A stretch of DNA of 64,000 bases, taken from positions 310,001 through 374,000 of the forward strand of contig NZ_SNXR01000014.1 of NCBI RefSeq assembly GCF_004362665.1, in the 5' to 3' direction. Below the pieces are notes generated by a model. It saw only the letters and a program-made list of their open reading frames with translations. It had not been told where the DNA came from and did not search any database. The stretch is from Flavobacterium dankookense. GTDB lineage: Bacteria; Bacteroidota; Bacteroidia; Flavobacteriales; Flavobacteriaceae. Both the position numbers and the translations under genes were made by a program. Numbering within the stretch: position 1 is the first letter of the stretch; each line of letters begins with the position of its first letter. Shown here one piece after another: positions 9,009 through 17,701 of the stretch.

Positions 9009-10026
9009 ACCTAACATTCTTTTACTTTATACTGGAGGAACAATCGGTATGATGAAAGATTTTGAAACTGGTGCTTTAAAAGCATTTGATTTTAAAAAAT
9101 TGTTAGAAAAAATTCCCGAATTACAACAATTAGATTGCCATATTGAAACCATTTCATTCGAAAAACCTATTGATTCATCCAACATAAATCTGGAACATTG
9201 GATTTCTATTGCTAGCATCATTGAGGAAAATTATTCCACTTTTGATGGATTTGTTGTTCTTCATGGTTCGGATACCATGTCGTATTCTGCATCAGCATTG
9301 AGTTTTATGCTAGAAAACCTCAACAAACCTGTGGTTTTTACTGGTTCACAATTACCGATAGGCGATTTGAGAACGGATGCAAAAGAAAACTTAATTACGG
9401 CAATTCAAATCGCTTCACTGCAACAAAAAGGAAAACCCGTAATTCAAGAAGTTGGTCTTTATTTTGAATACAAATTGTATAGAGGCAACCGAACAACCAA
9501 AATTAACGCCGAACATTTTAATGCTTTTTCCTCTCCTAATTTTTCTCCTTTGGCAGAATCTGGAGTACATTTAAACGTAAATTCGAATGTAATTTTAAAA
9601 CAACAAACGAATAAAAAATTAATTGTTCACAAAGATTTAGACAACAATGTTGTTATACTGAAGATGTTTCCTGGTATTAACGAAACGATTTTATCAGCCG
9701 TTTTTTCAATTCCAAACTTAAAAGGAATTGTTTTAGAAACCTATGGTTCAGGAAATGCGCCAACAGAAGAATGGTTTGTTTCAATTTTGAAAAAAGGAAT
9801 TAAAAAAGGATTGCATATCATCAATGTAACCCAATGCTCCGGTGGAAGTGTCAATATGGGACAATATGAAACAAGCACACAATTGAAAAAAATAGGTTTA
9901 ATTTCTGGAAAAGACATCACAACTGAAGCTGCCATCACCAAATTAATGTATTTACTTGGTCAAAATGTTGCGCCTACAGTTTTCAAAACTATTTTTGAAA
10001 CTTCACTTCGTGGAGAAATGGCTTAA
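8992..10026 (+). CDS. ansA: Type I L-asparaginase
   Basis: 344 residues. Hydrolyses asparagine to aspartate and ammonia. The first catalytic threonine is in LLYTGGTIGM (about residue 14) and the second motif is VVLHGSDTMSYSASAL (about 88). There is no signal peptide, fitting the cytoplasmic type I enzyme. ATG at 8992 overlaps the upstream acyltransferase; ATG at 8998 is an equally possible start. It ends 61 nt before tRNA-Ser. Confidence 0.92.
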   Translation: MKMPSKPNILLLYTGGTIGMMKDFETGALKAFDFKKLLEKIPELQQLDCHIETISFEKPIDSSNINLEHWISIASIIEENYSTFDGFVVLHGSDTMSYSASALSFMLENLNKPVVFTGSQLPIGDLRTDAKENLITAIQIASLQQKGKPVIQEVGLYFEYKLYRGNRTTKINAEHFNAFSSPNFSPLAESGVHLNVNSNVILKQQTNKKLIVHKDLDNNVVILKMFPGINETILSAVFSIPNLKGIVLETYGSGNAPTEEWFVSILKKGIKKGLHIINVTQCSGGSVNMGQYETSTQLKKIGLISGKDITTEAAITKLMYLLGQNVAPTVFKTIFETSLRGEMA

Positions 10027-10087
10027 TAAATTGACAAACTAACTTTTTTTACTGAAAAAATTTGTTGTTCTTTGCATCCACAAAAAA

Positions 10088-10174
10088 AGAGAGGTGTCCG
10101 AGTGGTTGAAGGAGCAAGCCTGGAAAGTTTGTATATGGGTAACTGTATCGTGGGTTCGAATCCCATCCTCTCTG
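10088..10174 (+). tRNA. tRNA-Ser (GGA)
   Basis: A class II tRNA with a long variable arm. Acceptor AGAGAGG (10088-10094) pairs with CCTCTCT (10167-10173), discriminator G. Anticodon stem CAAGC/GTTTG encloses the loop CTGGAAA, anticodon GGA (reads UCC/UCU). The T arm is GTGGG-TTCGAAT-CCCAT. CCA is not fully encoded. An A/T-rich palindrome and T-run follow at about 10,177-10,198. Confidence 0.95.
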
Positions 10175-10187
10175 CAATTTTTTTAAA

Positions 10188-11462
10188 TTAAAAAATTTCT
10201 TCTAAAGCTTTTTCTATAGTTGAATACACTTTTTCTAGCTGTTGATTTTCAATAATATAAGGTGGTAAAATATAAACGATATTACCAACTGGTCTCAATA
10301 TCACTCCATTTTCAATAAAAAAATGATAGAGCTTATTTCTAAAATTTCCATAATAACTTTCTTGACTTTCTCTTTTAATTTCCAAAGCAAAAATTACTCC
10401 TAAAACTCTTGTTGTTTGTACTCTTGGATGTAATTTTATTTTTTCTTGAAAACTTAAATGACTTTGATTAACACGAAGAATATTAGCTTCAATTTCATCT
10501 GTTTGTAATAAAGAAATACTTGCTAAAGCTGCGGCACAACCTGTTGGATTTGCTGTAAAAGTATGTCCATGAAAAAGTGCTTTGTTAGTGTCATCATCAT
10601 AAAATCCATCAAATATTTCTTGACTGAAAGTCGTAATCGCCATCGGGATTGTTCCTCCAGTTAAAGCTTTTGACAGACACATCATATCAGGTTTTTGTTC
10701 TAAATAATCACAGGCAAATGTTTTTCCAGTTTTTCCAAAACCGGTCATAACCTCATCGGCAATAGTGAAAACATTATTTTGTTTGCAAATAGTAATTAAT
10801 TTATCCAAAACTTCAGGTTGATACATCACCATTCCTGCCGCACCAAGAACTAAAGGTTCAAAAACAAAAGCAGCAAATTCGTTAGTTTCAACTAATTTTT
10901 TTAGTGCTTTGATTGACTTATCTTCGTTACCATTAGTTGGAACCGGAATTCGAACCACTTCCAGCAACGAACCTTTAAAAGCTTCTGTAAAAAATGTAAT
11001 TCCGCTAGCGGCCATTGCACCAAAAGTATCACCATGAAAAGCATCTTCAAAAGCAATGATTTTTAACTTTTTAATTCCTTTATTATAATTGTATTGTAAA
11101 GCCGATTTTATAGCAATTTCTACAGCTGTTGAGCCATTATCAGAATAGAAGATTTTCTTTTGATTTGAAGGTAAAATTTCCATCAATTTTTCAGACAACT
11201 CAACTGCTTTGTTATGCGTAAATCCACCAAAAAGAACATGTTCTAAAGTGGTTAACTGCTTGTAAATAGCATCAGCAATTACTTGATTGGAATGTCCAAA
11301 CGGATTTACCCACCAAGAAGCAATAGCATCGATGTATTCATTGCCATTTTCATCCCAAAGCAATGCGTCTTTTCCTTTAACAATTGCCGGAAAATCGGCT
11401 GCTGTTTTATGTTGTGTATAGGGATGCCAATTGTGTTTTTGATCGCGTTTTGAAAAATTCAT
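10188..11462 (-). CDS. bioA: Adenosylmethionine-8-amino-7-oxononanoate aminotransferase
   Basis: 424 residues from the ATG at 11,462. An in-frame ATG at 11,522 would add 20 residues (LYSILYFLYS...) that are not family-like, so I prefer the internal start MNFSKRDQKHNWHPYTQHK. PLP-dependent class III aminotransferase that makes 7,8-diaminopelargonate in biotin synthesis. Visible motifs: SWWVNPFGHSN, YSDNGSTAVEIA, AFHGDTFGAM, the PLP aspartate in FTIADEVMTGFGKTG and the PLP lysine in LSKALTGGT. Last gene of the bioF-DUF2007-bioD-bioA operon, about 100 bp after bioD. Confidence 0.93.
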   Translation of the reverse strand: MNFSKRDQKHNWHPYTQHKTAADFPAIVKGKDALLWDENGNEYIDAIASWWVNPFGHSNQVIADAIYKQLTTLEHVLFGGFTHNKAVELSEKLMEILPSNQKKIFYSDNGSTAVEIAIKSALQYNYNKGIKKLKIIAFEDAFHGDTFGAMAASGITFFTEAFKGSLLEVVRIPVPTNGNEDKSIKALKKLVETNEFAAFVFEPLVLGAAGMVMYQPEVLDKLITICKQNNVFTIADEVMTGFGKTGKTFACDYLEQKPDMMCLSKALTGGTIPMAITTFSQEIFDGFYDDDTNKALFHGHTFTANPTGCAAALASISLLQTDEIEANILRVNQSHLSFQEKIKLHPRVQTTRVLGVIFALEIKRESQESYYGNFRNKLYHFFIENGVILRPVGNIVYILPPYIIENQQLEKVYSTIEKALEEIF

Positions 11463-11563
11463 TTTACTAGAATATAGAAAATAGAGAATAGAATACAGAC
11501 TATTCGCTAAATGTTTTTGCAAAGATAGGTAAGTCTGTTTTCTTTATTCTATTTTCTATTATC

Positions 11564-12181
11564 TTATAATGATAAAAGTGAATCACGAAATTGATCAGCA
11601 TAATATTGAATTACATTTTGGTCAAAATAAGGTTCGTTGTCAATTCTTCCAATGAATTTTGCTTTGGTTTTAGACAATATTATTTCCTCTGTAGCTTGAT
11701 TTTCATCACCTGAAAAAATAATTCCTGCTAGTTTTAGATTCCGACTTTTTAATGCTTCAAATGTCAATAAGGTATGATTAATGCTTCCAAGATAATGACG
11801 AGAAACTAGAATTATTTTGTAATCGGGTTGAATTAAATCAATAATGCAATCGTTATCATTTAAAGGAACAAGAATTCCACCTGCGCCTTCAATCACGAGA
11901 TGATTGGTTGTTTTTGGTTCTATTATTTTTTTTATATCGATGGTGATTCCATCAATTTTTGCAGCTAAATGTGGACTTGCTGGAGTTTTCAGTTCATAAG
12001 CGTTTGGATGAACTACTGACTTTTGACTTTTGACTTTTGATTTTACTTTATGACTATCGGAATTGTCTAAATCTCCTGCTTGGATTGGTTTCCAATAATC
12101 GGCTTCGAGTGCTTGGGTTACAATGGCTGATGTGATGGTTTTGCCTACATCTGTTCCAATTCCTGTGATGAATAGTTTCAT
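11564..12181 (-). CDS. bioD: Dethiobiotin synthetase
   Basis: 205 residues from ATG at 12,181 (MKLFITGIGTDVGKT); the ATG 18 nt further upstream would add MNLVNT. P-loop carboxylase: closes the ureido ring of dethiobiotin using CO2 and ATP. Walker A is GIGTDVGKT, followed by the substrate-binding WKPIQAG and the switch motif VIEGAGGILVPL. Between GDLDNSDSHK and VHPNAYEL the protein reads KVKSKVKSQKS, encoded by a 7-bp DNA repeat (see 12,017-12,044). Starts 4 bp after the DUF2007 gene ends. Confidence 0.93.
   Translation of the reverse strand: MKLFITGIGTDVGKTITSAIVTQALEADYWKPIQAGDLDNSDSHKVKSKVKSQKSVVHPNAYELKTPASPHLAAKIDGITIDIKKIIEPKTTNHLVIEGAGGILVPLNDNDCIIDLIQPDYKIILVSRHYLGSINHTLLTFEALKSRNLKLAGIIFSGDENQATEEIILSKTKAKFIGRIDNEPYFDQNVIQYYADQFRDSLLSL
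12017..12044. repeat. 7-bp tandem repeat inside bioD
   Basis: Three perfect TGACTTT units followed by TGATTTT on the plus strand, in the bioD coding sequence. Seven is not a multiple of three, so a change in copy number would shift the frame. Confidence 0.8.
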
Positions 12182-12185
12182 AGTA

Positions 12186-12593
12186 TTAACTAAATTCAAA
12201 TTTACATGATTGACATTTATACTTATATCTAGAATAAAAAGGAATTAAAACTATCAATATTGAAAACAGTAAGGTAAGTAATGATTTGAAATCATTAATT
12301 GAAGTTACCATTTCTATCTGTTCTTCATTGCATTTAGGACACTTCATTAATTTATTATTTTCATCTAAAGAAAAATCACTTATTTGAGAAAGAATAAATT
12401 TTGCTTTTTCTTCATTCTCAAAATTTACGAAAAGTTTAACTCCGCCAACAGCATTACTGTATAGAGGATTTGAGTCTACAGTGTTATTATCCATAATAAA
12501 TACCTCAATTTCTTCTGACTCTAATTTACTTTTATAAATCAAAGCCTCAGAAGTATATTGGTAACGTCCAATTAATTTAAAAGTTTCTTCCAT
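12186..12593 (-). CDS. DUF2007 domain protein with C-terminal zinc ribbon and membrane helix
   Basis: 135 residues from ATG at 12,593 (MEETFKLIGRYQYTSEAL); an in-frame ATG at 12,608 would overlap bioF. Residues 1-75 fit DUF2007, the small ferredoxin-like domain described as a putative signal-transducing module. A CPKC pair (about 88-91) and a CQSC pair near the C-terminus make a zinc ribbon, split by a hydrophobic helix (LLTLLFSILIVLIPFY). It sits 4 bp downstream of bioF and 4 bp upstream of bioD, so it is co-transcribed with biotin genes. Its role there is unknown. Confidence 0.75.
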   Translation of the reverse strand: MEETFKLIGRYQYTSEALIYKSKLESEEIEVFIMDNNTVDSNPLYSNAVGGVKLFVNFENEEKAKFILSQISDFSLDENNKLMKCPKCNEEQIEMVTSINDFKSLLTLLFSILIVLIPFYSRYKYKCQSCKFEFS

Positions 12594-12597
12594 ATCT

Positions 12598-13770
12598 CTA
12601 AAACACAAAACTACTCAATAACTTCAATACTCCAGAAATTTCTTTTTCAGAATTATAGGAATGCAGACAAAAACGCAATCGTTCTTGACCTTCTGGAACG
12701 GTTGGTGAAAGAATTGGTTTTACATCAAAACCTTTTTCTTGTAATTGATTTGCGATTGCTTTTACCTTCTCATTTCCTGGAATTATGGCGCATTGAATGG
12801 ATGATTTGCTATAAACAAATAAAGGTTTTAAACCCAATTGCATTTTCTCTTGATTAAAGAAATGGATGTTATTTCTAAGATTTTGAATGGCTTCTTTTTC
12901 GTCTTCTAAATGTTGGTAAGCTATTAAAATGGTTGCAACAGAATGAGGAGAAAGTCCTGTGGTATAAATAAAACTTCGGGCAAAATTGACTAAAAAGTTT
13001 TTCAATTCCTGACTTCCTAAAATGGCTGCGCCGTGACAACCTAATCCTTTTCCGAAGGTCATAATTCGAGCAAAAACTTTGTCTTGTAATCCTTGATACT
13101 GAACTAAACCTTGTCCTCCAGAAATTTCGGAATTACCAAAAACACCTATTGCATGTGCTTCATCAATCACTAAATGGCAATTGAACTTTTCGGAAAGATG
13201 TACTAATTCTTCAAGATTGGGTGAGTCGCCATCCATGGAGAAAACGGATTCGGTGACAATAAATATTTCAAAAAAAACACCTCGACTGCGCTCGGTGTGA
13301 CAACCATTTAATCTTTTTTCTAACTCTTCAAAATTGTTGTGCTGAAATTTATATGATTTGGCATTACTCATTTGAATTCCGTCGCGGATTGAGGCGTGAC
13401 ATAGTTCATCGTATAGAATAACATCATTTCGTTGCGGAACGGAACTGAAGAAACCGACATTGGCATCGTAACCGGAATTAAAAATCAACGCTGTTTCCGA
13501 TTGATGAAAACGAGCTATAACTTCTTCTGTGATTTGATATAGATTGTGATTTCCTGAAATTAATCGAGAACCTGTTGCGCCATTTATTTTTATATTATTT
13601 TCTAAAAGGTATTCGTGTGTTTGGTTGAAGATTGTTTCGGACTTTGCAAAACCGAGATAATCGTTGGATGAAAAATCAACTAAATCTTTGTAAACAGGCA
13701 GTTTTCGAAATGCATTATTTTGCTCTCGTTGTTGGAGTTTTTGGCTTAATGCTTTTGGGAAGTTTTTCAT
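12598..13770 (-). CDS. bioF: 8-amino-7-oxononanoate synthase
   Basis: 390 residues. PLP alpha-oxoamine synthase joining pimeloyl-ACP/CoA with alanine in the first committed biotin-ring step. Motifs: DFSSNDYLGFA, GATGSRLISGN, LIFNSGYDAN, ESVFSMDGDSP, VIDEAHAIGVFG and the PLP-lysine segment TFGKGLGCHGAA (about residue 245). Residues GCHTERSRGVFF, just before the strand leading to ESVFSMDGD, are encoded by a dispersed repeat rather than by family sequence. First gene of the bio operon. bioB, bioC and bioH are not in the window. Confidence 0.93.
   Translation of the reverse strand: MKNFPKALSQKLQQREQNNAFRKLPVYKDLVDFSSNDYLGFAKSETIFNQTHEYLLENNIKINGATGSRLISGNHNLYQITEEVIARFHQSETALIFNSGYDANVGFFSSVPQRNDVILYDELCHASIRDGIQMSNAKSYKFQHNNFEELEKRLNGCHTERSRGVFFEIFIVTESVFSMDGDSPNLEELVHLSEKFNCHLVIDEAHAIGVFGNSEISGGQGLVQYQGLQDKVFARIMTFGKGLGCHGAAILGSQELKNFLVNFARSFIYTTGLSPHSVATILIAYQHLEDEKEAIQNLRNNIHFFNQEKMQLGLKPLFVYSKSSIQCAIIPGNEKVKAIANQLQEKGFDVKPILSPTVPEGQERLRFCLHSYNSEKEISGVLKLLSSFVF
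13277..13302. repeat. Dispersed repeat inserted in frame in bioF
   Basis: The 26-bp stretch beginning ACACCTCGACTGCGCTCGG and ending TGTGACA is a phrase I know from flavobacterial intergenic repeats. Here it is read in frame in bioF as CHTERSRGV. Confidence 0.6.
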
Positions 13771-13776
13771 AGATTA

Positions 13777-13784
13777 CAAATGTA
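13777..13784 (-). promoter_or_regulatory. Candidate -7 box of the biotin operon
   Basis: On the minus strand this reads TACATTTG, a match to TAnnTTTG, but it ends only 6 nt before the bioF ATG, implying little or no leader. The same octamer occurs again at 13,821-13,828. Neither has a good -33 element. Confidence 0.3.
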
Positions 13785-13837
13785 GAGAAAGTTGATGAAA
13801 AATTTTAGCAGGATAAATTTCAAATGTAGCAGATTTT

Positions 13838-13975
13838 AGCCCAGATAGAAGTGGAAAGCATTTTGGCCTTAAAACTTATTTTTCTTGGTTTAAAAAAGCG
13901 ACTAACAGAAGCTCTTTTTTAACCGTAGAAAAATTGTTTTTAGGGTAAAATCTTGGAACGAATAGCTGGATTAGC
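13838..13975. repeat. REP-like dispersed element, degenerate copy 2
   Basis: Begins AGCCCAGATAGAAGTGGAAAGC and ends AACGAATAGCTGGATTAGCTTC (each part shown is a degenerate match to the flavobacterial element ends described at 6,388-6,440), with about 95 bp of unique sequence between. It fills most of the 290-bp gap between bioF and atpC; I see no gene there. Confidence 0.45.
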
Positions 13976-13983
13976 TTCAAATG

Positions 13984-14015
13984 AAAAAGCCAAACATTAC
14001 TGCTTGGCTTTCTTA
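13984..14015 (-). terminator. Terminator of atpD-atpC
   Basis: AAAGCCAA (13986-13993) pairs with TTGGCTTT (14004-14011). On the minus strand the stem is followed by TTTTTC. Confidence 0.65.
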
Positions 14016-14033
14016 CTTTATTTTTACTTCGTA

Positions 14034-14053
14034 CAGTTCGCTACGCTCGGGTG
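14034..14053. repeat. Dispersed repeat fragment near the atpC stop
   Basis: The sequence ACAGTTCGCTACGCTCGGGT belongs to the same style of flavobacterial intergenic repeat as the insertion in bioF (CGACTGCGCTCGG). It lies immediately downstream of the atpC stop codon. Confidence 0.4.
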
Positions 14054-14060
14054 AATTGTC

Positions 14061-14342
14061 TTAGTCGGCTAAAACAATTACTTTATTGTCTTTCATTTCA
14101 ATAGTTCCTGAGTTGATTTGCAACGTGTAGTTTTGATCGTTCACTTTGGTGAATTTTTCAACTACGTCTTTTTCAAATTTAAAACTAGTGGCGGCAATTT
14201 GTACTGTTCCTTGTTTTAAGATAGAAACTATTGGTGCGTGGTTGTTCAATATTTGGAATGAACCATCAACACCTGGCAAGGAAACCGAAGTAACTTCGCC
14301 TTTGAATAATGTAGCTTCTGGTGATACTATTTCTAAAATCAT
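14061..14342 (-). CDS. atpC: F1 ATP synthase epsilon subunit
   Basis: 93 residues, only the N-terminal beta-sandwich of epsilon (EIVSPEATLFKGEVTSVSLPG ... VLAD; the part shown is residues 4-24 in two halves). The C-terminal inhibitory helical hairpin of about 45 residues found in E. coli epsilon is absent, which is usual in Bacteroidota. It binds the gamma-beta rotor region of F1. Co-transcribed with atpD, 74 bp downstream of it. The other atp genes are elsewhere, as is normal in this group. Confidence 0.93.
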   Translation of the reverse strand: MILEIVSPEATLFKGEVTSVSLPGVDGSFQILNNHAPIVSILKQGTVQIAATSFKFEKDVVEKFTKVNDQNYTLQINSGTIEMKDNKVIVLAD

Positions 14343-14352
14343 AATTAATTTA

Positions 14353-14413
14353 ATTACGAATTTGAAATTACGAATTACGAAAATTTATAATTCGTAATTT
14401 GTAATTCATAATT
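14353..14413. repeat. Palindromic AATTACGAATT repeat between atpD and atpC
   Basis: Repeats of AATTACGAA face copies of TTCGTAATT across a short centre, giving an imperfect stem of about 20 bp in the atpD-atpC spacer. The motif is familiar from flavobacterial intergenic DNA. It may stabilise or attenuate the transcript between the two genes. Confidence 0.6.
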
Positions 14414-14416
14414 CTA

Positions 14417-15931
<1,515 letters not shown>

Positions 15932-15989
15932 TTATGTATTTATTATATAGCTATTTAGGTTTGAAAAAAACACCTCTTTTTTCAGAGTG

Positions 15990-16019
15990 CAAAGGTAAAT
16001 TTTCTATTTTAAAAATCAA
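15990..16019 (-). promoter_or_regulatory. Promoter of atpD-atpC
   Basis: Read on the minus strand: TTG (16,017-16,019), 19-nt spacer, TACCTTTG (15,990-15,997). Good match to the Bacteroidetes consensus, 62 nt before the atpD ATG. Confidence 0.65.
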
Positions 16020-16060
16020 TATTTATTTTAATAAAAAAGAGTATTTTTTTAATAAGCATA

Positions 16061-16099
16061 AAAAAAACCATCTCTTGTTAACTAAGAGATGGTTTTTTT
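16061..16099 (-). terminator. Terminator of the TonB receptor/GDSL operon
   Basis: Stem AAAAAAACCATCTCTT (16,061-16,076) pairs with AAGAGATGGTTTTTTT (16,084-16,099) around a 7-nt loop; A- and T-runs make it bidirectional. It lies 16 bp after the GDSL gene stop. Confidence 0.85.
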
Positions 16100-16114
16100 T
16101 GATTTTTAGAGTAT

Positions 16115-17677
16115 CTATTGTAAAACTGGTGGAAACATAATTCTGTAATCAGAAAACTTTACCCCTTTGAGGTTGGAGCCATATTTTGAATTAATAGATT
16201 TTATAAATTCATTGGCAATTAATGCATATCCTCTAGGCGATGGATGAATTCCATCCAAAGAGAAAGCGCCACCTGAAACATAAGTTGAATTCAAAGTATA
16301 ACCGCTATCAGAAATACCTGTCGTACTTAATCTTGCCATAATATCTTTAGCATTAACAAAAGCTAAATCGTTTGCAGTAGCTGCAGCTTCAATTGTTGCG
16401 TTATAACCATTAGTTGCAGCTTCTATTTCTGTAACTTCTGAAGGTATTAAAACATATCTATCAGGAAGTGGGAAAGTAACGCCTAACTGTCCTAATAATG
16501 AAGGAGCTGGAGATGCTATTCCGTCTTGAGCAACTGAAGGAAGACGTCCAATTCTTGTAGAAGCACTTAAACAAATTAAGTCTGTTGGACGTGTTTGTCT
16601 TGCTCGACCAAATACTTGACCTAATAATGTTCCTTGTGCAGTTGCTTGTGGTACTGGAACTCCTTGTAATATTAAACCTTGAGTTATAACCTGAGTTAAA
16701 GGTATAGTTAAATCAGCTAAAGTTTCATCAACCATTAGCATAGGATTATTTCCAGTTGAAGATAAAAGATTTATTCTATTTCCTTGACCTAAAAAAGTAA
16801 GTGCATTAAGAAGTGGTCCATATAACTGAGTATTTAAGGCATTAACTTGATTAACATTATTTACTGTTAAATTACTTTGAGTTAATTGGTCATATTTTAT
16901 AACATAGAAGTAAGGTAATGTTGTAACGTATGGTAAATTAGCGATAACTCCTTTGCGGCCGCCTGCAGTCATTTGAGAGATTAAAGTATTATATGCGCTG
17001 TCAAAAGTGGTTTGTGGTGTTAATGGATTAACCGTTTCGTCTCCACCAGCAGTAGCATATCCCAATTCATCATTTCCACCAATCCATAGCGAAAAGAAAG
17101 TTGGCGATTGACTTAATGCATCAGCTAAAACTGTGGTTCCTGCATTTGATGCAAAACGAGCAAAATATGGATTACCAGCAGCACTTCCATAACCTGGAGT
17201 AACTAAATGAAAACTTTTTGCCCCTGGAATACCCATGTTATTAAAAGTACTTCCTAGAGAATTAAAAGTTGTAGAAGAAACTTGACTGTATGGTGGTAAA
17301 GCGACTGATGAAGGCGAAGGACTTTGTCCTGGACCAGCTGGTGGAGCCAAATAAAGTCTTGGTGTGTAAATGGAACTACCTAAAAATCCACCAACGTTAT
17401 CTGCCATAAAAGGAGTCGTGAAATCACCACCTCCAACAAGAGAAAATTGTTGCGCTAGAATATTTGGATAAGCACCTTTTTGTGCCTCTATAAATAAAGC
17501 ACCATCACTAAATCCTGCTGCAAATGAGTCACCAAGTGCGACATATTTAGAAAAATCAGCAGAACCCGCAGTTAATGGCAAACCGTCAGCGGTATCATTA
17601 ACAACGACCTTTTCATCATCACTACAAGCTATTAAGGTCACTGATGCCAGAAATAGCCATTTAATATTTTTTATCAT
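16115..17677 (-). CDS. GDSL/SGNH-type lipoprotein hydrolase
   Basis: 520 residues. Lipoprotein signal: hydrophobic run then TLIACSDDE, lipidated Cys about residue 18. SGNH blocks are visible: block I YVALGDSFAAGFS (nucleophile Ser), block II IPGAKS, block III IGGNDEL and block V DGIHPSPRGYALIA with the catalytic Asp and His. It is probably an esterase or lipase on the cell surface or in the periplasm. The long, Gly/Ala/Pro-rich insertions make it larger than typical SGNH enzymes. It follows the TonB-dependent receptor by 24 bp, suggesting hydrolysis and uptake of a lipid or ester substrate. Confidence 0.85.
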   Translation of the reverse strand: MIKNIKWLFLASVTLIACSDDEKVVVNDTADGLPLTAGSADFSKYVALGDSFAAGFSDGALFIEAQKGAYPNILAQQFSLVGGGDFTTPFMADNVGGFLGSSIYTPRLYLAPPAGPGQSPSPSSVALPPYSQVSSTTFNSLGSTFNNMGIPGAKSFHLVTPGYGSAAGNPYFARFASNAGTTVLADALSQSPTFFSLWIGGNDELGYATAGGDETVNPLTPQTTFDSAYNTLISQMTAGGRKGVIANLPYVTTLPYFYVIKYDQLTQSNLTVNNVNQVNALNTQLYGPLLNALTFLGQGNRINLLSSTGNNPMLMVDETLADLTIPLTQVITQGLILQGVPVPQATAQGTLLGQVFGRARQTRPTDLICLSASTRIGRLPSVAQDGIASPAPSLLGQLGVTFPLPDRYVLIPSEVTEIEAATNGYNATIEAAATANDLAFVNAKDIMARLSTTGISDSGYTLNSTYVSGGAFSLDGIHPSPRGYALIANEFIKSINSKYGSNLKGVKFSDYRIMFPPVLQ

Positions 17678-17701
17678 GATATTTTAAATTTTAAATTATT
17701 A

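Noticed and set aside
11462..11522. 20-residue N-terminal extension of BioA
   Set aside because: The extension is low-complexity sequence from a TAGAAAATAGAGAATAG-type spacer repeat and the conserved BioA start is at 11,462.
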